Shown here: positions 1 through 9,461 of the stretch, piece after piece
Numbering within the stretch: position 1 is the first letter of the stretch
Layout of the letters: every line of letters starts with the position of its first letter
Source: Entomortierella parvispora
Taxonomy: Eukaryota > Mortierellomycota > Mortierellomycetes > Mortierellales > Mortierellaceae
Reading direction: 5' to 3'
Assembly: GCA_963573315.1 (NCBI GenBank)
Contig: OY752142.1
Span: 1,116,001 to 1,180,000, forward strand
Length of the DNA stretch: 64,000 nucleotides
Translations under genes and position numbers: made by a program
Notes under the pieces: generated by a model
Databases searched by the model: none
What the model saw: only the letters and a program-made list of their open reading frames with translations
What the model was told of the DNA's origin: nothing

Positions 1-1075
1 CGAGACTCTCCAGGAAAAAAACAGATCATTTGGCTGTCATTGCAGGGGCTGTTGTAAAGACTAATAAGATCAAAGAGTGAGGTACCGTTAGGAAACAAAT
101 CTCTTTAGCCATTTGGCGCCCGCAACTCTTTTTTGTTCTCGTCTCAGAAAGATTGCATAGGGTAAAGGTCAGAAGGAAGGCAACATAAAATCTCAACATA
201 ATTGTTTAGACGCGGATGGAAAATCCTGTAATCATCATCCAAAATCATATACAATCGAGGCTTCAAGAGAAAGAGAGGCGCAAACAGAGAAAGGAGCAGA
301 AGCTTGAAAAAATGACTTACGGAAGACAAAGACACCTCCTGACCGGACGCGACCTCGACAGCAGGGCCAACCGCAAGAACAGCGAATGGGTACTAACTCT
401 TTTGTGTCACAGAGGCTAGCATCCATTGTTGCATTTGGGCCAGTCAGTTTTGCAAGTCGCGTCTGATCTGGAGGATTTGTTCCATGTTGGAGGTGGATCT
501 GGATGGGGGGTGAAAGAGGAGGATCTGATCTTTTGATCAGAGGGAAAATTTTTTATGTATGGGGGCAATTCAATCTCCGCCGCATCACGTGTTTTCTAAC
601 CTCCCTCGTCGCGAGAACTACACATCGTGTAAAGATATATGGAACCAAGGGGCTGGGGAGGTCGTTTTTGCGCTACGGTATGCGCAGGATTTAAGGTAGC
701 CTCCGACCCTCGCTCTTGTTTTAAAGCCCTCTCTTTCTTCTCATATCTCGATCCCTTTCTCTCCACTCTTTTCTTTCTGTTCAGCTGCCTTTCCTCCGTT
801 CATTCTTTTTCCAACTATCTTTTCTTCATCTTTCTATATCACCTTCTCTTCAGCCATCCCCTCTCCGTACGAATCACCTCTTTTAGGGCGGCGCTAGTTT
901 CTCTACTCTCAGTGCTGTTCGTCTTCTCCTTTTGACACAAGGTCTTTTCTATCAACTCTCTCTGTAAGTTCGTATCCATCATCTTCTGGATAGGATACAA
1001 CAAAGAGACCATAAGATCAATCGTTCACATCTTCACTTCAGGTGCGCAAGTTAATAAGTAGAGACATCTTGCAAG
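1..1075. other. Left-edge spacer and leader of the small gene at 1076
   Basis: I found no convincing coding region here; the short ORFs in it show no recognisable family or codon pattern. Positions 718-960 form a C/T-rich stretch of the kind seen just upstream of start codons elsewhere in this window. A good donor (GTAAGT at 964) and a pyrimidine-rich acceptor ending at 1041 would define a 78-bp intron in the 5' untranslated leader of the gene that starts at 1076. Confidence 0.4.
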
Positions 1076-1387
1076 ATGGAAGAAGAACGGAATAAGGGAC
1101 TTAAAGAATACATTCATGCGAAGTCCCCTGGCCAAGTCACAGCTTGCTACAAAAACGGGGAAGATCGGATTGTTAGCGTCCTAAATTGTGGTCAAGACAT
1201 GTACCAAATATTTCGATCCATTCCCATGGACAAGAAACGAGCTTTTATAATAGATAATGGCGGCAAAGAGTTCAGTTTGGTGTATGATGAGCAAGGTGCT
1301 CAGATCATCGAATCACAATGTAGCCAGCGTACCTCGGACGGCCCGTCACCAAGTCGTGTAGTTGAAGCCCAAGCTCCTTTTAAATAA
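1076..1387 (+). CDS. Small orphan protein, 103 aa
   Basis: This is an intronless frame with an ATG at 1076 and a TAA at 1385. It is preceded by a C/T-rich leader and a plausible untranslated-region intron (964-1041), which is the main reason to believe it is expressed. The product is hydrophilic and starts with an acidic-basic segment (MEEERNKGLKEY). Its middle has alternating hydrophobic residues around AFIIDNGGKEF that look like beta strands, and its last 25 residues are Ser/Pro-rich. I see no signal peptide, membrane helix or known motif. It could be a lineage-specific gene or the surviving exon of a larger one. Confidence 0.4.
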   Translation: MEEERNKGLKEYIHAKSPGQVTACYKNGEDRIVSVLNCGQDMYQIFRSIPMDKKRAFIIDNGGKEFSLVYDEQGAQIIESQCSQRTSDGPSPSRVVEAQAPFK

Positions 1388-1910
1388 AACTAAAAAGTTC
1401 CATATTGCCTTTGTGGTATACAATACCTTTGACGGGCTATGTCCCCCATCCCCCCAGTCCACCACAACACGAACATACTAACACCGACATGTGTTGCGGA
1501 CACCGCCATTGCGAAAAATACCATGGAGGGCTTTTGCGTTGCACTCAATGTAGGCATGAGGCATACATTTGCAGCGGTGCGACCACTGGTGGAATTGACA
1601 ACTGTGGACAGGACACTTGCAGAGACGGTCCTACAGTATACGGAGGATACGACGTACTTCAAGAACACAGAGTTACCAACATGGACAGCCTAGCTTTGCC
1701 GCCGATGCTTCAACAACAACCACAACCTTACTCCTGACCCTAATGCCAATAACGAACTGGGCGAATATCGTTCATGCAAAAACAAAACCAATGAAATGAG
1801 ACGCTTCATTGAGTTTGATGGTCCATAATATCACATCATCAAGTCGGCCAATCGACGTCGTGCCTGCAGTTCATTATGGTGGATCATCAATTGGTTGGCA
1901 CGCCAAAAGG
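1388..1910. other. Spacer with overlapping short frames
   Basis: Two overlapping plus-strand frames (1405-1737 and 1439-1693) are open here. The first has a Cys/His-rich run starting at the ATG at 1489, with C-C-G-H-x-H-C then C-T-Q-C and later N-C-G-x-D-T-C, loosely like a small zinc-binding module. Neither frame has a leader, codon pattern or family match that I can support, so I leave the stretch unassigned. It separates the tail of the plus-strand orphan gene from the end of the minus-strand gene that stops at 1911. Confidence 0.3.
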
Positions 1911-4010
1911 CTAAGTGGTGGTGGGAAAATGAACATGAGGTGTCCCTCTCTTGCCAGTATTGATTGCCTCAACCAAAGGATGAATGCTCCTTCGAGTTGC
2001 CTCCTTGAGCTGCCTCCAGCTCTTGTAGTCCGATGCAACCTTGGACAGCGACTTGATGTCGTTCGGGATCGCCATGGTCGACATCACTTTCATAATATAC
2101 AAATTGCCGACCTTGGCCATAAGAAGGCACTTGAACGTATAGCCGATCACCTGCATTCCAATGGCAAGAGCTGAGGTCACATTATAAAGATCCTCCGCTG
2201 CATCCAATTCATCCTTCATATGCAATCCCACTCTCACGAGATCTCGTGCAACGGAGGGACTCTTTTTAGAGTCAGGGATGTGGTGCCCGCTCTTGATTTC
2301 ACCATAGCCAGTCTCAAATATCATCTCTCCACTGTCGTCCACGATGCCCTGACGGATATCAGGTCGCTTTCCTTGCTTATGTTCTGACTTTTATTTTCGA
2401 TGTTTGACAGCGCCCGCCATCGTATTAGGCCTAACAGGATAAGAAAAAGATACAATCAATTCGTCTCCATTCACACAACGCCAAGCTCAGTCAACGTCAC
2501 TATTGCACTTACGTGTCCAACACCACTTTCTGTGCAGGAACACTTCAAGCAATGGAGTCGCATATATCTTGACATGAGCGTTGCTTCTGGAGGTATGTTT
2601 GTCGTTCCCACCTCAAGGCGCTCCAGGGCATTCAGCAGGTACAGTCTGAGTTTCCGGTTTTCTTGACCACCTGTTGCAAGGCCAGTCCAAGTGTGAGCGT
2701 TGTCCTCAATTGCCTACATATCAGATCATATGTGTATAAGTCAATACAACCACAGCGTTCAAAAATAACTCTGGTCATGAAGATGAGAGGCGCTAGTGAC
2801 CTTACATTGATCCAATCTTGAACCTCGCGACGGTCCTCAGTCAAATCTAGATCCCCAGGCCAGAATTTTCGAGTGAATATCCTTGAGATATCCTCTGTTG
2901 TTTGCCGTCAGAGAGATGCTAGCAGCCGAGGCGAATAGGTGCCATCCAAAAACAAAATACCTGAACGAGACCTAGTGGCATCACTGTTGGTTAATAAAAC
3001 AAGAATTCCGATTTTAAGTGGGACCAATGAAAGGAAGGCACCTACAGCACGTCCTGGACTTCAGTAACTGCTATCTTCCTCGTCAAATATAGGTCATGAT
3101 ATGCTTTAAACGCCTCTCCAAAGTCATGGTCTCCAATACATTCCCTGAAGACAAAGTCGTTTGGTACAATGCTTGGTAGCAGGTGTTCTTCGTCATCTAC
3201 AAACGGGTTGTCTGGTGTTGCTGGATGGTAGGTATGATCCGAGCTATTGATATCCTCACTCCTGATACATGCAAATGCCATGACTCTGCACAAGTTTGCA
3301 CAAAGGAAGTGAAAACTTCAGCCATTTCCTATGATTCACAGGTTGACGTAAACTGACAACATATCATACCTGTGCCTTCATTAGAAGTTCTAAGATCATG
3401 GCCATATCTGACTTGGCCATCTGGTGATGATTCAGGACTGGCAACATGTTCTGGTTGTCCACCAGATTGCGCAACGTGATCTGTTCAAGAGTATAAAATG
3501 CACGTATTAGGTTAGAGTTCCTGCGGCGCGCTCTAGTAATAACTCACACATAGAAGTCTTACCTGCTCCATCTTCAGTAAGAGCATTGTCCAAGGACTGA
3601 TCTTCCTTATAGTAAGCGAGTCTCTGTCGCTTAGCCATAACACCATCTGCGGCTTCATGAACTTGCTGCCGTGTCCTCTCCAGCTTTTCCTTCGAAGCCT
3701 GATTGGCAAAGAACGATTCCTCGTCCTGCCTGTGAATCTTCGACTCCCATTCATTTATCAAGCGTCTGGCTGTCTCCTGGAGGACCTGGACCTTACTCTC
3801 CTTTAGACAAGAAATGCTGCGCTTCCAATCTGTTCGTAACGCCACTTTCGTTATCCTTCGTTGACCATTTTCACTGCTCCATTGTAAAAATGAGGGATAG
3901 CTGAAAACGTGCGGAGTCATACAAGAGGCAAAATACGGGGACAGGTCTTCCATATGGTCACGCCATGACACCGAGGCGTGTCCCTGTGTTTTCGATAGCT
4001 GTCCAGACAT
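1911..4010 (-). CDS. Unknown-function protein with PD-(D/E)XK-like motif, 528 aa, seven exons
   Basis: My model joins exons 4010-3563, 3480-3370, 3283-3046, 2983-2961, 2894-2806, 2713-2513 and 2387-1911 into one open frame of 529 codons. Every junction is GT-AG and phase-consistent. Residues 1-150 are polar and partly coiled-coil, with many Glu, Gln and Arg. The middle is acidic and probably disordered. The C-terminal part begins around FWPGDLDLTEDRREVQDW. It continues through a Cys-containing segment (RLHCLKCSC) to KRPDIRQGIVDDSGEMIF and then GYGEIKS. The spacing Pro-Asp, about 20 residues, Glu-x-Lys resembles the PD-(D/E)XK nuclease core. As I recall, proteins with a GYGE(I/V)K element recur as unannotated families in Mucoromycota. 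The nuclease idea is an inference; the gene model is well supported by frame continuity. The weakest junction is the acceptor at 3284, which needs the second AG of an AGAG pair. Confidence 0.6.
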
Positions 4011-5105
4011 GTCAAGCTATCTCGAATCCAAGGTCAATTGTTAACAATTAAAATAACGAGAGAGCATAGTCCCGACATATTTATCGGAAAAGGAATTAAA
4101 AATGCACTCTCTCCATCGAAATAGAACTACAAAATCTCAGCACCGACAGTGTCCTGCTCGACCTTGTCAGCTACCCGGGTGCTCTGTCAGTCATGCCAAC
4201 AAAATCCCTCGTTAAAACGGGATTCTGCGTGGTGATAGACCCACAGACCAGAGAATTTCTGATAGTGGTCCAACGATTTCTGACAAAGGGCTGCAAACCC
4301 CATCAACTTTAAAGCATGGTCGCCTGAAAGTAACTATGGTGACAGAGTACGCAGAGTGATTTGTAATGCGACAACAATCAACCCCTTGCTAAGGAGCACG
4401 TTGAGATGCCAGGAACTCTCAACAACATACCATGGAGAGCTTCTAGCAGTAACGAATGCCCTACATGGTGTTCGATAAATAAGAAAGCGTCAAATGTCGC
4501 AGTTTGTCTCTTTTAGCCAAACGCTGTTGCTGAGGAGAATTACCTTCACGCTCAGAGCAGTGATGAAAAGGTATGGTGGTCAACCTCGCACCCAGAAAGC
4601 GACCAATTAGGAAATAGCGATTAATCAAGACTTACTCTGTGATTCAATTTCTGTCCGGGTCGCGGGGATGGTAGTTTACGTTCTTAAGAAACGAATAGGC
4701 AGGAGAGTAAGACGACAGATGACTGGAAGTGGGTGGCAACAGTGACGGTGTGCGTGCGCAAAGGAGTTAGGGTCAGAGCAGCAGAGTGTCCTTCTCCTCT
4801 CGAAAGCCCGTGGTCGGAATTCAGAGTCCTTTAACCAATCCATTGCCACCGCAAGCGTTTCACGCCGCAGCAGAATTGTAGTGCTGACATGGTGAAGTGT
4901 TGGAGGCACTTCTAACCTCGAATAAAGATTAGCTACACAAAAGAGCTTCAAAGTTGATGATTTGACTCATCACGAGAGAATAAATTCAATTCAAGGAAAC
5001 CTCAAGGATATATCGATGAAAATTTGATAATAAAATGACAATATTATTTAATACTTTTATCTTTTATCATTAGTTCAGTGCCCTCATAGACAGCAGAGCC
5101 AGTGC
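4011..5105. other. Spacer upstream of the unknown gene, with a short coding-like relic
   Basis: This is the promoter side of the minus-strand gene ending at 4010 and the 3' side of MCM9. A plus-strand frame without its own start (about 4102-4311) reads as a plausible protein fragment with the core VKTGFCVVIDPQTREFLI, then stops. It may be a remnant of a lost gene. AT-rich sequence just downstream of the MCM9 stop (4980-5070) is consistent with a 3' end. Nothing else was recognised. Confidence 0.3.
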
Positions 5106-8017
5106 CTAGATCTCTGGAGATCCCTGATCACTGGGTCCTCGGCCGTATGAGTACGGCCCTTCGTCTTCCTCCTCGTCCTCGACCGTAGGTGACTTAGAGT
5201 TTGGGATCGGTAGTTTGGGGTGCAGACCACGGTCAATACCTTTACCCTTGTCGATCCCTCTATCATATATCTGTGGTCTCTCATTTCTTTCTTGCTCGTC
5301 GTGATTGTCTTCTTGAGTCGGGGATAGAACTGGCACCGCCACCCTGGACCTTCTTAGCGCTCGTCGATCGATCAAAGGCTCTTCGTTGTCTTCTTCCTCT
5401 TTGATTTGAATCCCGTCTAGTGCTCGGTATTTGTTCAACAGCGCTGCTTCTTGTTCATCGTTCAAGGTCTTGTTACTAGCGCCACCACTGACATTCTCTG
5501 AACTTCCGTTGCTTAGGCCGTGACCAGTGTTGTTTCTGCTATCAAAATATCGGCTTGTGGTGCCATCAGCATTACTTTCAGGACGCCGACGCTTTGTTAC
5601 CCTAAGCCGTGATTCTTCATTCCGACCAACCGACCTATCATCATCGTCCGAATGAGCAAAGGTAGAGGCGAGATGCATAAGTCCGAGGCGGCCCAAAACA
5701 GCCTCTTCCTGTCTTTGGTATTCATCCTCTGCATTCTTCGGGAAGCTTGCATGCAAGGGATTGATACCGCCAAGCAGGGCTGCTCCTCCCTGAACCGTTG
5801 CCTCCATCAAGGAAACAATCACAACGGTATCCTCGACCGTGACTTGATCGCGCGCCATAAGTCTAGCGTGCGCTTGCGATAGACGAATGAGGGACTCAAG
5901 TAGTCGGATGGTTGTTCGAGCCGCATTTCGAAGATCTGCCTTTCGCTGTAGTTGATAGTAGGACACAAGGACTTGCTCGGCTGGAGGTGTAAGCCTTGGT
6001 TCAAAAGTAGACTTGGTCCAAATCAGGTATGCCTTCAGTTTGTCAATTGGCCAAGGCTCTTGTTTAACTTTGTCATCGGCACCGGTCAAGTTTCCACTCC
6101 TGTTTTCACGACTGCCTTGGCCTCCTTCATAATCTTCATTATTCTGAGCAGCTTCTGCAGTCTCTAGTAACCTCTCATCTTCTAGTCGTTCACGCTCTTC
6201 AGCCTCTCTATCCAAACTCAAGGCCGCCTCAATCTCTCCTGCGTCTGTGATGCCTTGCCCCTCCAGCTCCCGAAGTTTCCTCCGCCTCCGAAGACGGCTT
6301 CGTCGCCTCAAGATATCCTTGCGGGAAAGAGTTTTAGGCGGGGGCGCGCTTTCTCCATCCTCGTACACCCGATTCTCCAAAATAAACGAAGAGATCTTTT
6401 GGTCCCAATTGATGTTGCCCGTGTCCATGAGTACAAGCACAATGTCGAATCGACTGAGTAGAGGACTTGCAAGAGCAATGTTGATGGAGACGGATTGTTC
6501 GGGGTCGTATTTTCCTTTTGGGTTGGTGGCGGCAATGACTGAGCAGCGGGTATTCAGCTTACAGACGATCCCCGCTTTGGCGATCGAGATGGTTTGCTGC
6601 TCCATCGCTTCATGGATAGCGGTCTTGTCATTCGCTCTCATACCTCCAAACTCATCGATACAGCAAAGGCCTCGATCCGCCAAAACCAGCGCACCGGCTT
6701 CCAGCTGCCATTCATTCCCGTCTCGGACGGCCGTAGCAGTCAGTCCAGCGCTACTGCTCCCAATGCCAGTAGTCAGGACAGACCTCGGGTTCAGTTCGGC
6801 AGCATATTTGAGAAACTGACTCTTGCCAGTACCGGGATCTCCAACCAGCAGCAAATGAGGCTCTCCGCGTACTTTGAGGCCAGACATGTCCACCTTTTGA
6901 ACTCCTCCTGTTAGAACAAGCATGACAGCAAGCTTGACGATATATAGTCCGTAGACTTTGGGGCATATTTGACTTAGGATGGAATTTCTCGCCGAGAACT
7001 GCTTCCGTGTCACAATTCGAGAATAGTGCCAAAACTGCTCAAATTCAAGCCGCTGTTCCTCTGTCACACCGACTCCCACTCGCTGTTCGTTGTGGATAAA
7101 GACGTGATTGGCCAACAGGGCTAGTTCGATATCGCATCGTTCTCCCGCTTGAGTAGGCTTCCATCTTCGGATTACCGTCCCACTAAGGTAGATTAGAGAC
7201 GTCAATCGTGCATTCCATGACCGTACGACCATAGATACTTTCAAGAATAGGGACAATTTACAGATACATACGTGATCGTTACATCGTCTCCGGACTTCGC
7301 ATGGTCCACCAGGTCGTCATGGAGGACGACGACCATGGAACCGGGTATTGTGCCCATAGACAACTTGTTTGTCTGCTCCTGGATTTTGATTTCCTGGTAA
7401 TCTCTACAGCCGTCGGGCATTTGCCCAGGGACAGACTCTGCGATTTGAAATTTGGTCCCAGGACAGGGTTTAGTATTGCCGGTTACACCGCAACGCGTCG
7501 GAACCTCGATCTGATTGTACTGCTCTATATCAGGGACAACGTCAAAATATTGCTTGCAGGTTGCACAGTAGCATTTTTTGGCGCCCTCCAACATCTTCAC
7601 AGCCCCAGTTCTATGGTAGTAAACGTGATGTATACGTCAAGGACTCTATATTAGTACATTTGTTTTCGGGAGGCAAACACTTGGGGTCCTTTAACGCATG
7701 AAAGGCAGTTACCTAACTACAGTCGCAGTGATTGACAGGAAGGTGCCGACATCGGAGGAGTTTGGGATCATCATCCTCCTTGACTCTGCAGCAGGTAATC
7801 CCATGATTCGTGCCGAGCATTTTGGTTTGAGAAACATTGGTGTCCTCGAAAAATCTCCGTGGAGATGCTGTGAATGAGTTGGTGGTTCCTCATTGATGCG
7901 GATCAGCTCTTTTTGTACATCCTGAAGAATTGAGTCCAGAATAGGCAGGACAGTATGGGGTGAGAGAGCCAACTGGGACCAGAGCTGAGAATCAGAAGCA
8001 GAGTCGACTAGAGCCAT
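5106..8017 (-). CDS. MCM9: DNA helicase MCM9, 906 aa
   Basis: Three exons, 8017-7713, 7610-7272 and 7182-5106, with introns of 102 and 89 bp, give 907 codons. The start is the ATG at 8017; the frame extends a little upstream but without ATG. The product is an MCM-family AAA+ ATPase. An N-terminal zinc-binding part includes C117-x2-C120 and a later [10 protein letters not shown]. Walker A GDPGTGKS lies near residues 329-336, Walker B LCCIDEF near 387-393 and an SRFD arginine finger near 458-461. The lineage-specific sequence is MCM9 rather than MCM2-8: [10 protein letters not shown] before the ATPase core, and [20 protein letters not shown] plus a [13 protein letters not shown] segment after it. 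In animals MCM9 pairs with MCM8 in homologous recombination and fork repair. The tail from about residue 700 is acidic and disordered. It is shorter than human MCM9 (about 1140 aa) but has the complete helicase core. Divergent from the SHMT gene. Confidence 0.93.
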
Positions 8018-9461
8018 GATGCTTATATTGAGCAATTAAGAAAATAAAGGCGCTGTTAGCACTTGTATATCGTAAACGGGCTTTGGATGGAAACTAAATG
8101 CAGATCGAGACCATGGTTCTTTACTCGATAACAAGAGAGTAGTGCTGACTCGTGTCAGGAGCAAACAGGATTTCACAAACGTCCTCATGGTGCCTGTCGA
8201 GTATGCCCTGAGTCAGGGCCGCTATTCAGAGTAACAGAGCAGGTACAGACACAGCAGTTAGTTATATTAAATAGGGGAGGCGAGTAGACCCAAGAGAATG
8301 AGAGCTGCAAGCCTACCTCTGAACTGCTGCTCCCTCTCGGCATCGATTTCGACCATGTGGAAGCAACATTGACTGTGCGAACGAACAATTGAGGCAACAA
8401 TAATAATGGCCAGGGGAGACCGAGGGAAGAGCGAGATGGTGGCAAAAGGAGGGCAATAAATGCGATAATAATAACTTCCTATCATGTGATCTGAATATCA
8501 GAAAATTGTGGAATCCGCTGCACGCGCCCAGTGCAATTTTTTTCCTCTTGACTCGGTGGACCACCGAGCAAAAACCTTAAAAAATGGGGGTGGTGCGTGT
8601 GGTGCGCGCGATGCTGCCATGTCTCCGACTTGGATGCCTGCCTGCCTGCCTGTCTATCTGCCTGCCTGTCCTGCCAGTTCCCATTCAGACATCATATATT
8701 CTTATAGCTGCTCAACAACGACTTTGTATCGCTCTCCCTCTCTCCTTCCCTTCCTGTCTCTTTAGAGCCATTGAAAAAAAGGACACGGGGTGGCTCAAGG
8801 GGACCATGGATCGCGATTGGAAAAGAACTCGCTTTCCCTTTCTTTGCACCACTCCTGTTTTTAAATATATAGATTCCTCCTGATGGACGTTTTAACAGAG
8901 AGGGGAGAAAGGGGGAAAACCCCGCCACCCAGTTGGGATGTCAAGGTCAGATGCGACATTACGGCTCAACTAAGCAAGAAAGAGGCCTGCTGTGCGTGTT
9001 GTAGAGCGAAGATGCTCTTGTGGGAGGGCGCCAGAGAAGTCGCAAACAAAAAAAAAGTAAACACGACGAGTGGCATTTGGTGGTTGCAAGGAAGCGATAG
9101 GATGATGGGGTCGTGGCTGCACAGTAAAGTCATTGCGCCCACAACATGTTGCCCGCTGGACATTTCTGCCTTCCCCCACATACAGGAGGGAGGGAGCATG
9201 GATCCGTAGGAAGAGGAAGGAACAACCAAAGAGATCGCGACGTGTCCTTCCGAAGGGAAGAAGGAAAAAAACGTAAATAAATGCGCCCTGAAGAGAGGCG
9301 GCCGTTACTTCTTTTTTTTCTTCTTTGTCTTTGACTTTCCTCTCTGCTCCGCTTCCCCATCCTTCCCCCATTGCACCTTTTTTCCCTTTTTCTTCCCGCC
9401 TCCCTCATTTCCCTCTCGCCTTCCCATCAGTCCCTCCACCTCCATCTCATTCCCATTAACA
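8018..9461. promoter_or_regulatory. Divergent promoter region between MCM9 and SHMT
   Basis: There are 1.4 kb between two divergently transcribed start codons. It contains a CCTG/TCTG-type tandem repeat near 8637-8675, a perfect 8-bp inverted repeat at 8552-8568 (CTCGGTGG, one base, CCACCGAG), and a strongly pyrimidine-rich strand at about 9305-9455 directly ahead of the SHMT ATG. I found no supported gene; the frames in it are low-complexity. Confidence 0.5.
8552..8568. repeat. Perfect short inverted repeat
   Basis: CTCGGTGG-A-CCACCGAG is palindromic apart from its central base. It contains CGG and CCG triplets separated by seven bases in inverted orientation, the geometry used by many fungal Zn2Cys6 dimers. 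It lies in the MCM9/SHMT divergent spacer. The symmetry is seen directly; the role as a binding site is conjecture. Confidence 0.35.
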
